DNA from: Artemisia argyi | Taxonomy: Eukaryota > Streptophyta > Magnoliopsida > Asterales > Asteraceae | DNA: 64,000 nt | Assembly (NCBI GenBank): GCA_030686995.1 | Contig: CM060685.1 | Location: forward strand, 26,918,065 to 26,982,064 | Reading direction: 5' to 3' | In this document: positions 12,120 to 25,200 of the stretch, one piece after another | Position numbering within the stretch: the stretch's first letter is position 1 | Layout: each line of letters opens with the position of its first letter | Notes under the pieces: model-generated | What the model was told of the DNA's origin: nothing | The model's input: the letters and a program-made list of their open reading frames with translations, nothing else | Databases searched by the model: none | Made by a program: the position numbers and the translations under genes

Positions 12120-13718
12120 GATTTTCTTAATTTCTTTTTGTATTTTCTTTTTTATGAATCAAGCTGATTTGATGGTTTCTAATAGCTTAAAAAGCTATGT
12201 CAGGAGCTTATATTAGCTATAGAGTCCAAAGAAACACCAAGATTAACAATAAATAAAAAAACTTGAAATTGGTACGAAATTGAGATAACTTGAAAATAAA
12301 AGATAGAGTGAATCTGAATTGCAAATAAGGTCTTACACATTCAAATTAAGTAACAAGATCCAGAAAACATTAAAGTGACAAGGAAATTTAAAATAAGCAG
12401 TAAAGACAATTAAGATAAAAGTGATCAAAAATTATGAAATTAGTGATGATCTTCTCTTCTGCCTCATCCTTGGTATATATTGACTTCAAACACTCCCACT
12501 AGCATCCTGATATTTTCCCACTTCAATTCAAGACCATAGGATAGGTCAAAGTGATCCTGACCCTTTAAAAGGATTTTGGCGGGAAAAGCCGTTTAGGTGA
12601 CTTGTAGCTGTTTTATTGCAATTAATGCAATTTGGGATGTAGTATTGGAGGAGGGGACATGGCAGGAAGGTTTTGAGCTAAGTTGAGGGTGGTTTTAGTG
12701 GTTTGTAAACAAAACCGTGGGTTTTGGAGTGGTTTTGGTTGAAAAGTAGTGGGAAGGGCATTTATTGTTGCGTGGGATGGTGTAAGGAGGTGGAAGAGAG
12801 TTGATAGATTGGCAGAGGGTGAGGTGGAAAGGTGAGGAGAGGTAGCTATGGAGAGGTGGAGGGGTGAGGTGGAAGAGAGTGAACAGTGGGGCGGTTTGGG
12901 AGGGATGAGGGTCAAACGGTGGTCAACACCCGTTTTTATTAAAAGGGTGGACTGGGCTTTGTAACTTTGGGCCTTGGGAATAGGTGGGTGGGCTGGGGTT
13001 TGGTGTTGGGTTTATTTTGGTGTTTTGGGTAATAATAATAATAAGGGTCCGTTTGGTATTTAGTAAACACAAGGACCAAATTGCAATTATTCCAAAGTTA
13101 AGGGACCTTTTGTGTAAACTTTCCAATGTAGTAATAAGGACCACTTATGCCAATGTTGAATAACCCAAGGACCAAAGATGTAATTTCCCATATTAAATTC
13201 CCAGGGATCTTTTCTGTCAATTCCTTAAACTCCAGGGACCTTTATTGTAATTTTCTGATTCTTGAAGGGTTAAACCTGTAAATATCAAATGTTAACACAA
13301 AGGACCAATTTTGTCATTTTAGAATAGTATAAGGTTTATTTTGAATATTTTCTTATTTTTAAACCTTAGGGACTAATTTTGACACTTTTCCAAAGTTGAG
13401 GGACCATAGTTGTAATTTTATGATTTTTAACTTCAAAGGACTTTTCCTAACAACTTATGAATCCCAAGGACCTTTTATGACATTTGTACAAGTTTTGATT
13501 GACCAGGGACTAGTTTTGCCAATTTGTCAAAGTTCAGGGACTGAAACTGTAAATTATGTAAATTTTGTTATTTTTCATCAGTTTTCATCCCTTTTGCACT
13601 TGTAACACTTAAAAACACAATTTCATGATATTTCATATATTTTAAAGCATATCTGTATGTTTTCAGATGTTTTGTAGCTTAAATGTGACAGAAATGATGA
13701 GTATTTAGACACTCATCA
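9334..13718 (-). repeat. 5' LTR of element B
   Basis: 4385 bp, bounded TGATTGG...CTCATCA. Its first about 280 bp match 3535-3815, then a block of about 135 bp absent from the partner LTR occurs (near 9617-9790), then about 700 bp of diverged AT-rich sequence, then about 3.2 kb nearly identical to the partner. The only sizeable ORFs are copies of those in the 3' LTR and are not genes. Confidence 0.9.
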
Positions 13719-13723
13719 AAAAC
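13719..13723. repeat. Target-site duplication AAAAC, right of element B
   Basis: Exact copy of 3530-3534, immediately outside the 13718 LTR end and inside the leader of element A. Confidence 0.85.
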
Positions 13724-13734
13724 ACGCAACAACC

Positions 13735-13752
13735 TCCCCGGCAGCGGCGCCA
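13735..13752 (-). other. Primer-binding site of element A (tRNA-Asp type)
   Basis: Same 18 bases as the element B site, followed by five bases and then the LTR end at 13758. It shows that sequence right of element B is the start of a second element whose interior continues at 3529 and below. Confidence 0.85.
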
Positions 13753-13757
13753 AATTT

Positions 13758-16700
13758 TGATTGGGTCTAAACCGTAAGATATTATTGACCAAAGTCAATA
13801 AGTCAAAAACAGCTTAGAATCAATACTCCGGTGATAGTGTAGTGTTTTCCCGAGTCGTTAAAGTCCCAGCGAGATTGAAATGGTGCTTTTGAGAATCGTT
13901 TATGAGAAAGTGGCACTGAGGACAGTAGCCAGATGATGTGGAATTGATATTGCTACTGTTATTATGGTATTGGTACACAGATATAATATTCACAAAAATA
14001 AGATATACAGATATATGCACGTATTCACAATTCAGATTTACGCAATCGGACTGAAAAAGTGGGATTTTGGTATTTAACAAACTACAGGGGGTGCTTTTGA
14101 CACTTTTTGAAACTCAAAATTAAAAATGAAAATGAAATTATAAAAGTGATTAAAATACTATTTAAATATTATTTAAATAATTAAACTATTTAAAATCTAA
14201 ATTAAAAACTAATTTTAAATTAACTAAAAATTATAACTATTACAAATTAAACTAAAAAGTTGCAAAAACAATTTCTAAACTTAATTAGAACTTGAAGAAA
14301 GTATAAAAAATAAAAATAAATATTTTTGTCTTTTAATGAGTTTTATATAAAGTAAAAACTATTTAACTTAATTAAACTAATTAAATTACTTTTAATTTCT
14401 ATTAATACTAAATTAACTTAGAAAATTAAGATAAAATTTATAAAATTACTTAACCATCACAGGAATCCTACAAAATTATAAAAACTCCAAAAATTAAGTT
14501 TTAAGAATAAACCACTAATTATTTACCTTTTAATTACTTAAGTCTAATTTAAACAATTAAAATAAGAAAAATATAAAATGAACAGTAGAATTTCAAAATA
14601 TATTTTCTAAAAATCTAATATACTATATTAAAGCTAGGAAAAATATAAAAACTAAGTTTTACTTTATAAAAACTAAATATGAGATTTAATACTTAATATT
14701 AATTAATAAATAAGAAAACTAAAATTAAATCTAGTTAACACTAAATGACAGAATAAAAATCTGAAAAAATTATCAAAATTACTTTACTATATAAGGAAAT
14801 TAATAAAAATATAAAAACACTAAGTACTTAATTAAAATCTAAAAATGAAAATTAAAATTAAGTTGAATTAAATAGAAACTATCACTTATTTTAAACTTGA
14901 TTTTTTTTGGATTTTTCTTTTACAAACTAACTTTACCACTGAAAATAGAAAACTTTTGTAAAACCACTTTTGAAAACAGCTTATAAATAAGCTGTAACAC
15001 CCCCTTGGCTTATACAGTTGACTTATGTTGACTGTGTGGTCAAATGAGGTCAAATGAGTGAAGGTGGGGTCCACAATGGTAAAAATGAGTACCAACAAGC
15101 TTAAAAATCTCAAATAAGCCAGAAACAACAACACTAGATCACAAATAAGCTGAATAAGTTCAAATAAGCACTTGAGCTAAACTGAGTTCCACTCAGTTAT
15201 GGGACAGACTTTAAAGCAAATTCCAGGTGGGGTCCACAATTTTTAAGGTCAAACAGATGGTCAATCCACACTCCCTGGTAGGAGGGGGGTTGGAAGAACC
15301 CAAGGATGAAGTGTGGGACCCACTGGGTAGACCACAAACTAGCACCAAAGATGAGTGAGTGGGCTAAGTCTGCTGAGACAGAGCAGGGCTTTGCCCTGCA
15401 GTCCAATTCAAGGGGTCTTTTAGGTGCTTAGAAAAAATTGCAAAAATGAAAACTATGTAGAATTCTCAAGTGCAACTAGTAGAGATTAAACACAAGAAAT
15501 TTCAAACCCCAATTCTCAACACTCAAATCATGAAAAATCATGCCATTTTGGCAAAAATCCAGAGGTATGCACTTTTGACTTTTTAAGGAAACTATGAACT
15601 TTGACTTATATGAACTTTTGGTGCTTCTAAGTTACTAGAAATGATGTTATACACTACTTATGAACTGAATTATGCTATAAAACTTACTTATGCAAAGATT
15701 TGAATGATCATGGCTCATAAAATCCTAACAGTTAACAAAATACTTGAGATGAAACATGATTTTGACTTTCTACTTTAAAACTGACCAAACCAATGGTCAA
15801 ACTGATTCTATTTAGACCTAAGTGAGATTCTTGAACAAAGTAATACCACAATTAGAAACAGATACACACCAAATCAGCTTGAACCAAACACCCTCTTATG
15901 CAAACTGTTTTGAGTTTTTCCAATCCACTGGGTGTTAGAATGTATAATCTTGATCTCAGATTGCAAATTATGACTAGGTGAGTTGGTTTAACTACTAAAA
16001 AACAGGTTACAACTTATAATCACACAAGTTAGACAATGAAGCTAATAATGATAGTTTAAACTAAAATTTAAGATGACTAATTATTCTACAAAGTAAGTTA
16101 TGACTAATAAGCTAAAATCTACTTAACTACCAATCAAGAAACACAATTTAAACACAGAAACTCAGATGCAATCAAGAACTCAGATACTAATTATGAATTA
16201 AGCTTTTAGTGGAAACTTAAATGAGCACAAGCTTACAAATAAACCCCTAGCTTGAACAAGGGGCTTCTCCACAGAAGCCTATCTTTAGATAGGCCAAATT
16301 AAGCTCCAAGCTTGATCATAAATCCTTCTTCAATCTGAAAACAACAATCAAACAACACAGTTGACCAAAGTTGACTATTTTTGTATTTTTTAGTTTTCTA
16401 TTAAGTCTGGTTTTCAGAGTCTCTAAGAAGCTTTATTAAGCTTATAGGAACCTAAATGAAGCTATTTCAGTCCATGATTCAACACACCATTAACACTTGA
16501 GCTATTTGAATAATTTAGAAATTGAGTAAATTGCAAAGATGAAAAACAGACTTGGAACTAGAGATTTTATAACTTCAAAAGGTTTACATTACACTACTAA
16601 TACTGATACAACACTTGAATTAGAAAAGATTACACTAATTTGCAAGAAAATTTAAATTCGATACAATTTTAGACTAAAAAAACTACACACTTCATTCCTT

Positions 16701-17823
16701 GCATCTTCTTCTATTTATAGCCCCATATTAGGGTTTCTTGAGCTTTTCTGAGCATATCCCACCTCCCTATGGCTTCTTTGGTCCACTCAAATGCCTCCAC
16801 GTGTTTTTGGCGGGAACGGAGTTTTTGCAAATTGCTCACGGATTGAGGCAACTGGGGGGGGGGGGAAGCATTAATTGTGGTGGTGTAGGTAGGTGTAGTG
16901 GGTTGGGCGGTGGTGATGGGATGGGCAAGTGGTGGTGGTATCTGCAAAACCATGGTGGTATTGGTGGGAGAGGGAAAGCGGGGGAGATGGGTGGTTTGGT
17001 TGTTTGACTGGTTTTGACCAGGTCAAACATTTGACCCGGGTTTTTATTAAAAGGGGTGGGTTGGATGGGCTTGTGGTGTGGACTGGTTGTATTTTGGGCC
17101 CAAGGTTTAGAAATGGGATGGATTGGACTAGGCTAGGTATTGGATTGGATTTGGTGTAGTATTATTTAGGTTAGGATCCGGTTTTGGTTTTATTTTCACA
17201 AGGACCTTTTTTGTAATTTTTGCAAAGTTTGAGGTGTGGATTTGGCATGCTCCCAATTTATTTCCAAGGGTGTATTGTGCCATATTATGAATAGTGAAAG
17301 GGTCCTTTGATGATTTTTCAATTTATTTTTCACCAGGGACTGAAACCGTCAAACTTTCAAACTTCAGGGACCATTTGTGTAATTTTCACCAAACTTTCCA
17401 CCAAGGACCAATCCTGTCATAAAAGGTTAGTGCAAGGACAAAATTTGTTTTTCTCAAAGTTTTTCATATCCCAGGGACCATTTTTGACAATTTTCATAGT
17501 TCAGGGACTAAACTTGACATTTTGTGAAACTTTTCACCAAAGGACTGATTATGTAACTTTTTGATTTATAAGGACCTTTGGTGACTTTTTCAAGTTTTTA
17601 GAATGACCAGGGACTAGATTTGACAACTTTTGAAAGTTGGGGGACTGAAACTGCCAATTATGCAAACTTTGTGCGTTTTTCATCTGTTTTTGGTATTTTT
17701 GCATTTGAAACATGTAAAACACTTTCCTGGGATATTTTCACTATTTTGATTCATTATTTAGTGTTTTTGGATGTTTTGGCAGCTCAGAAATGGTAAAAAT
17801 GATGAGTATTTACACACTCATCA
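13758..17823 (-). repeat. 5' LTR of outer element A
   Basis: 4066 bp, TGATTGGG...CTCATCA, same family as the LTRs of B but clearly diverged. On the element's sense strand it has a good TATA box (CTATAAATAG), a C/T-rich tract around 16840-17030, and an array of degenerate phrases of the type CAGGGACTAAATTTGTCA between about 17190 and 17660. The partner 3' LTR would lie left of the window, so the target duplication cannot be checked. A G run at 16853-16865 interrupts the pyrimidine/purine-biased tract. Confidence 0.88.
16711..16720 (-). promoter_or_regulatory. TATA box in LTR of element A
   Basis: CTATAAATAG on the element sense strand, in the middle of the LTR. Likely core promoter of element A by position and sequence; the start site is not determined. 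Confidence 0.55.
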
Positions 17824-18479
<656 letters not shown>

Positions 18480-19037
18480 CTGTATCATCACACAAACAAA
18501 AAGACACATTAAAAATGGTTAAACAAGTTGTAAGGCTATTATTTTTTTATAAAATCGGTAGTCACTAAGAGAGTCATGATAGATACGTATAAATTTTTTG
18601 ACCTCGAATTAAACAATAAAAAAGAAAACAATGCCATGGTATACATCCTATTAATATTCAACTTAACAAACATTCACATTAATGAAATTCCAATAAACAT
18701 GAAAACCAAAAACCATCATAAGAATCAAATTTGATAGTTAATTGCAGTAGCATCTTCAAGAGTCATATATTGACTTATTGGTATTTAATAGATACAAACT
18801 GGGCAGATTGTATAACCTTACTCTTTTTGCGCCTTATGTGAGTACTCAAGCATAATTTTTTTTGCCAAAAAGCCATTTTAAAGGCTTTTAGTAATCTTTT
18901 TTAGCTTCCAATAAGCTATTAAAACACTTACAAATAAGTGTTTGGGTAATTAAGCACCTAAGATAAGCCTACTCAAAAACTAACATTTTTTTAGAAGGCC
19001 AAAAACAACATATTCATAAAGTTTAAACATTGGCATG
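18480..19037. other. Intergenic, left flank of the Tekay-like element
   Basis: AT-rich sequence with no recognisable gene. It could include eroded upstream ACO introns or exons, but I could not align any to the family. Confidence 0.4.
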
Positions 19038-19042
19038 TTTAT
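19038..19042. repeat. Target-site duplication TTTAT, left
   Basis: TTTAT repeated at 34113-34117, flanking the tandem element bounded by TGTAACA at 19043 and TGTTACA at 34112. Confidence 0.85.
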
Positions 19043-19787
19043 TGTAACAATTCGCAATTTCAGGTTAACTTTTATTCCCGAAAATTTCACTATTCACTTT
19101 TTACTATTCACTTTTCACTATTCATCTCAGAAATTTTTATTTCATATTCTCGTAAGTTAAACTATTTTAACGATAATCCGAGAGTTTGACGCTCGTCGGA
19201 TCATTTCTGCAAAAATCACAAAGCCGTGTCCGAGATTTACTTTTAGGTTTAAACGTCCTTCCAGCATCCCGATATATCCATAAAACATTATAAACAATAG
19301 AAATATGATTTTCTCTCATTTTATGACAATTCCAAAAGTTTCGGAATTTTACGTTTTTCAGTTCAGCGTTTTACGCGAATTACGCGTTTTAGACCCGCGT
19401 TTCCAGTTTTAGTAGCGTTTAAGCAACCCGATAGAACTTATCACTCATTAAATAGGCTAAGATAGGTTATATTAATAAGTTATAACATATTTATAAATTT
19501 CATATTTTTAGGATACCCGATTTTAAGTTTCATGACTTAACGACTTACCGTTAGCGATTACCGGGACCAAAACTCACTCCGTAACTTAGATAAGACCATG
19601 ACTACTCATCTAGTCACCCCTTATCCCATATGAACGTGTATCACAAGTCTTTTTGGCTTGTGATAAGTCTTGAGGACTTTAGGTAGCAAACATGTGTAAA
19701 ACTTCCTAAGTAAGCTTCCTAAATATCCTAAAAACTAACCTCCTTAATGAACCTTCCTAGCCACCTTCCTAACCTCCTCATTCATAG

Positions 19788-19796
19788 TATAAATAG
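19788..19796 (+). promoter_or_regulatory. TATA box in Tekay-like LTRs
   Basis: TATAAATAG, repeated identically at 28270-28278 and 31907-31915. Followed by a C/T-rich stretch; probable core promoter of the element. Confidence 0.55.
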
Positions 19797-21359
19797 CAAG
19801 CTAATCTCTTCCTTTCTTCATCACCAAAAACTCCACAACCTCAATACCTAGCACCATGATCCTTTGATCTTTAATATACAAGTTACACTACAAAGTTCAA
19901 GGTCTTAGTATTCTCTACCTAGTTCTTAAGTTTGTTTGGTGATTCCATGGTTGAATTAAGAGCTACACAAGGTTACTAGGGCTGAAGTTAAATGGTTTTT
20001 ACAAGGTTTATATCAAGTCTATCAATGGTTACAAGAGTTATGGTGAAGGGTTTACAAGCTTAGGTTTAGTGTCCTAGTTCTATACTTGACTTCCTTTCTT
20101 TAGAAAGCCAAAAGTTGTAAGCAAACCCTTATACACTTTCTTGCTCAATATCATTTTCATGCTCTTTGTGTTCTTTTCATGCTATATATGTTCTTGTTAT
20201 TGTGTTCATGATGTTTAAAAATGGATAAAACGAGTATTGGTATACATATGTTAACTTATGACAAGCAAACAAGCAAACTAGTGATTTTTATGGAAAACCA
20301 CGACCACAATAGTATAACTTTGATATTTGACACTTACTTACTGTTAAAGAGGACTTAACAAGGAAAACATAGCAATTTGAATCACCCAAAACGAGTATAC
20401 GAGTCAAAAGTTATGACCATTTGAAGTTAGCGAAACCAAAACGGCAAAACTGCCTAAATAGCATTCTGATCAAATTATGATTTTGAAAGTCCCACTTCTG
20501 CTCCGATTCATCAAAAAGTTAAAACACGAAAGGTGTCCGGAACGACGTTTTCGTTCAGGAACAAAGAAGCTCGAGCCCTGAAAACGCTTTCCGAGTGATA
20601 ATTTTCTTCAAATTCTTAACAGCCCATTTTAGACCAAAGTCACTATATTATAGTTATGATTCACTAAGACCAAGAGGTCTAATGACCTAAAGCCAAGACC
20701 ACAACCATAGCTAAAGCCAAGGTTGAGTCTCAAGATCATGGTAACAATGACCAAGGTCACGGCAAAGCCACGGCTAAAGACCATATAACTTTTAAAGATC
20801 AAAAAGCTTATATATATATGTTATCAAATACTACAATAGTAGGGAGCCTCATGTGAGGAGTTCATTAAGTAAGCCGTCGAGACGAGTTGTGGATTTACGA
20901 ATTAAAGTGTCCTGGCTCCTCGAACGTTTACTCCATGACTTCTGAATTATGTCGGCCCGAACGGTAGTAAGAGATGTACAAACTATACATGTTTCATAAA
21001 CGACTTATATTCAAAGACTTACACTATATACTAAGTACTACATCATGCAAGACATATATTGGCAATTCGTCGTATTCTTAGACGTTACTCCAAACCTAAG
21101 TGGCAACGTTCTATTATAGGTTGCTCTTAGAGACTTTCGCGATTCGACTACCACTTTCATTTCTCATTACATAGACTTAAGGTGAGTCATAGCCCCTACT
21201 CTTTTCGTACTTGTTTTAACTCTTGGGGGGGATACATGCTCACTACTTGCTTACTTGTACAAATACTCAAAACATTTATTCTTGACTGTGTTATACTTGA
21301 TTGCATACATGACTGTGTTATACTTAATTGCGTTATTCTATTTAGTAGTTAGTACTTAT

Positions 21360-21450
21360 CTTTGGGAAGTGGCTCCCAGTTGTCTTTGGGAAGTGGCTCC
21401 CAGTTTTCTTTGGGAAGTGGCTCCCAGTTGTCTTTGTGAATTGGCTCCCA
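21360..21450 (+). repeat. 24-bp minisatellite, nearly four units, in each Tekay-like LTR
   Basis: The unit CTTTGGGAAGTGGCTCCCAG plus TTGT or TTTT is repeated nearly four times. The same array occurs at 29851-29941 and 33488-33578 with identical variants, as expected for recent LTR copies. Each unit contains the short palindrome GGGAAGTGGCTCCC. Confidence 0.85.
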
Positions 21451-21987
21451 AGTGAGGTCTTCGGAGATGAAGTAGAGACTCACTACTAATCGCTTAATTG
21501 TTTTGATGAACTATTATACATGTCTTAATCATATTATATTGTAGCAGTGGGTTGTGAACACACAGGTTACAAGTCTCTTATGGCGGGACTTGTAACTGAG
21601 TGGATTCACGATGCCTTTGCTGTGTGAACATTCTTTTAAGGCTTTTCAACTGTTTTAAGACAAACTCTATGAACTCACCAACCATTGTGTTGACACTTTA
21701 GCATGTTTATCTCAGGTTAGTAAGGCGATAGCTAGTGCATGGAACTTAGAGTCAAGCTGCATATTCTGAAGACTTACGCTTTTATCATTTACCATTCCAA
21801 ACATTTTGTATACATTTATGTATCATACTTTGGAATCTCATGTTTGTAACTTTGAATTCATTAATCGAATGGTAACTTTTCAAAACGTCTCATTTAGAGT
21901 TCGTTTTCTATACCTTGTACTTTGTATTATGAAGTAGCACCCCTGTGACACAGTCTTCCGCTGCGATATTTTGGGGGTGTTAGAGAT

Positions 21988-22000
21988 TGGTACCAGAGCC
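21988..22000 (+). other. Primer-binding site, initiator tRNA-Met type (first interior)
   Basis: TGGTACCAGAGCC differs by one base from the usual plant TGGTATCAGAGCC site complementary to initiator tRNA-Met. The second interior has the same at 30479-30491. Confidence 0.75.
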
Positions 22001-22287
22001 TTGGTTATAGAGAACTAGGTTGCATTTAGTGCCTAGACTATAACTGCTATATACGTTGGGACCTTCCTCTTTATTTGCCTTACACACAATACATACACAT
22101 ATGCTTTTTGGTTAGAGGTTTGCTTAGTTCCACGCTATTAGATGATGTGACTTTAGCATTATAAGGAGCCCCAGAGATTCGTCGAGTCATTAAAAACATG
22201 GAGCTCAGTAATAATTAATTAGTTAACTTGATCTTGTGACAGTTCTTGTTTGATTAGACACAAGATTTGAGTTAAATAATATTATTG
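22001..22287 (+). other. First interior of Tekay-like element, proximal part
   Basis: Non-coding; matches 30492-30778. It is interrupted at 22292 by a solo LTR and resumes at 27142. Confidence 0.8.
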
Positions 22288-22292
22288 CTTAG
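22288..22292. repeat. Target-site duplication CTTAG, left of the solo LTR
   Basis: CTTAG is repeated at 27142-27146. The second interior (around 30776-30790) has a single CTTAG in the same context, which is the empty site. Confidence 0.9.
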
Positions 22293-25200
22293 TGATGAGT
22301 GTGTAAATACTCATCATTTCTGTTACATATAAGCTGCAAAAACATATGAAAACACACAGGAATGCCTTGAAATACATAAAATTATCCCTGGATTGTGTTT
22401 TTATGCATAAGGATTGAAAACTGATGAAAAACAAAACATTTCACATAATTTACAGTTTCAGTCCCTGAACTTTGGAAAATTGGCAAAACTAGTCCATGGT
22501 AAATCAAAACTTGTACAAATGTCATAAAAGGTCCTTGGAATTCATAAGTTGTCAAGAAAAGTCCTTTAAAGTTTAAAAATGGCAAAATGACAACTTTGGT
22601 CCCTCAACTTTTGAAAAGTGTCAAATTTAGTCCCTGAGTGTTTAAAAATGGAAAATTATCAAACTACACCCTTGTACTATTCATATTTGACATAATTGGT
22701 CCTTATGAGAAAAGTTTTGATAAATTACAAGTTTGGTCCCTGGAGTTTGTGGTATTGACAGTTTTGGTCCCTAAGGTTTAAAATGGAAAAATATGCAATT
22801 ATGGTCCTTGTACTAATGTTTAATTGCAGGATTGATCCTTATGAGAAGTTTGGGAAAGTTACATTTCAGGCCCCTAAGTTTCAGAATTTACCAAATGGAC
22901 CTTGTGCTTTCAATAATTACAAACGGACCCCATTATTATTATAAACCCCATGTTCCAAATCCAATCCATAAACCCAGCACCAAATCCAGTCCACCACAAG
23001 GCCCAACTTAATAAAACCCGGCCCAACCCCTTTGTATTAATAAAAACAGAACCCAATCCCACACCCCGTTTATCCTCTTCGTCTTCCACCTCACTCCCCC
23101 CTCCACCTGCTACACCTCCACCTCATCCTTTCCACCTCACCTTACTTTATCACTCACTCCCTCTACCACCCTTTCCACAGAAACACTCCACCATAAATGC
23201 TCTTCACACCCAATTCTTACCCCAATACCACCAAGCCCACAGTATTGAGCAATACTGCCTCATATTAGTCCAAAACTTCACCAAACTTGCCCCTTACTCA
23301 TCCATATACTCCCAAAGTTCCTTAATTGCTTTGGAACTGCCTCAGTACCACGTGGAGCACTTTGGCGCCAAATTGGATTCAAACGGTCAAGATGAATTTG
23401 ACTAAATTAAGGGCCTAGATGAGGTGGGATGAGATATTTGTTCAAGTTGGAAGCAAAGTGGTGATAAATAGCCAAGAAGACAGAGGAGAAACATATGTAA
23501 TTTTGTAATCCTAGTTTATGAAAAAGTAGAATAATTAATTAGTTGTCACACTAGTTTAATCTTCAATTTCTGTTACTTAAGTGTTTGTTAACTTTTCTAA
23601 AGTGTAATAAACAGCTTTGTACTCAGTTTCAATCTATCTTTTAAAGTTTTCAAGTTATTGTACCATTGTCCATTTTCAATTCAAGTATCTTAATTTCAGT
23701 TGAGTGATTGTTGTTTAAAAGGACTCTACTAACACTACTTAGCTCTCAGTAAGCTATTGCAAGCTTTTAAAGTCATTTGAACAATCAATAATTCATATTT
23801 AGGAAAATACACTAGAAAATAGAAAATAATTAAAAAATAAAGGTTACTGTAGACGAAGCTTGGAGCAAGTGCTATCTTGGAAGGCCTTGGTTTAGAGCTT
23901 TGTGGAAAGCATTAGGATTGGTACTCAGTTCTTGGTTCTAGTTGTGGCTTGGATCTCAATTGTAAGCCATTTTCATTAGTTTTATGCATTGTACTGTTTC
24001 AATGAGTAATATGTTTAGTTCTTGTTAAATTGTGCTTAGTTGGTGTCTGATAGTTAATTTATAGAATAATATTGTTAGCTTGTTAGTTGGATATCATAGT
24101 TGTAGTTGTTATAATAAAAACAGTCAAATAGCTTAAGTAGTAATTCTTAGGTTCTAGTTGTTGTTTACTGTGTAATTGTGTCTATCTAGTCTTAGTTCAT
24201 CATAATTAAGTGTTAAGATTCAATCTCATGGCCTAATTCAGTGTAATACAACACTAATCAAAAAAAATATATACTTGCTAAGGTGTGTTTGGATCAAGCT
24301 GTTTCACTGATATAGTGCATGTTATTGTCTGTAATTCTTGTTTCTGCATGTTAGTATAAGTCATTAGGACTCAGTTTAGTTATAATACATAGGTCTTTTT
24401 AGTTAAAAAGTCAAAATAGAACTCAATCTAGTCTAATCTGTTAACTGTTAGTGTAATAAGTCTCATATTCCATAATCTAGCTTAAAAGTTGATACTCTAG
24501 CTTAATTTAGCTTTATTACATCATAATATAACATATTCAGTTAGGAAATTTAGGTCTAAGCTCAGCTAAGTCAAACTTAGTGTTAATATAAAAAGTCAAA
24601 TTGCAGCCTAACTTATTTTTGAATTAACTTTGGAATTTTGGTGTGTGCTTGTTATTTGAAGTTAGGACCTGAGCTTGTAGGATATTAGAGTCTTGTTGCT
24701 GATCTACTTGTTACTATTTTTGTTAATTTTTTATCTAGCTGATTAAGAGCTTAATTAGTGCTTAGCTTTTGGTAATTCTTCTTAGACCTCCCCTGTGCAC
24801 AGGTTTGACACTCAATTTCATAAGCTTGCACAAGCTTATTTATTAAGTGTTAGTCTGAGTAAATTGGATTTTTATGATGCCCATGTGGCTAGTTATCTGA
24901 ACTAAGTGCTTATTTGTCCTTAATTGCTTATTTAGTCTGCTTATCTTGCTTTAATTTGTGCAACAAAATCAAACCATACACTGATCACTCAGTGCAAACA
25001 ACCAACTTCTCAAGCTCATCATAAGCTCATCACTGAGTTTTGGCTTGTGATCTAAGGTTCTTTTAGAAGCTAAGCAGTCCATCTATCAAGTTTTAAGCTT
25101 ATCTTTCATTTTCATACCCTTTTACTAGGGCTGCTCTCAGCTTAAACTTTGTTCATTCACTCAGTCCTCTGAGGGAACCAGTCAAACCACCAATCTTCAT

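Larger units (their letters stand above)
3535..13718 (-). mobile_element. Element B: complete non-autonomous Athila-type LTR retrotransposon (LARD-like)
   Basis: A complete 10,184-bp insertion. Two direct LTRs (3535-7784 and 9334-13718) begin TGATTGG and end CTCATCA on the plus strand, so both strands show TG...CA. Between them lie only about 1.55 kb without gag or pol. A primer-binding site abuts the right-hand LTR and a purine tract abuts the left-hand LTR, fixing the orientation as minus. AAAAC target duplications flank it. It would depend on proteins from an autonomous relative such as element A. It is inserted in the leader of element A, so it is the younger of the two. LTRs over 4 kb around so short an interior are unusual. 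Confidence 0.93.
19043..21984 (+). repeat. LTR 1 of the Tekay-like element
   Basis: 2942 bp. Lacks the 9 bp (AACATTATG) that LTRs 2 and 3 carry, and reads CACAAGTCT where they read CACAAGCCT. It closes TGTTAGA, not TGTTACA, before the primer site. Contains a TATA box and a 24-bp minisatellite. The 66-residue ORF over the minisatellite is in all three LTRs and is not a gene. Confidence 0.9.

Noticed and set aside
21255..21455. A 66-residue ORF repeated exactly three times
   Set aside because: It is the 24-bp minisatellite plus flank inside each Tekay-like LTR; identity reflects recent LTR copies, not coding conservation.
22950..23405. A 151-residue proline-rich ORF
   Set aside because: It lies in the C/T-rich tract of the solo LTR; equivalent tracts in the other LTRs give different, frame-broken ORFs (for example 6688-7210 and 16836-17030, minus strand).
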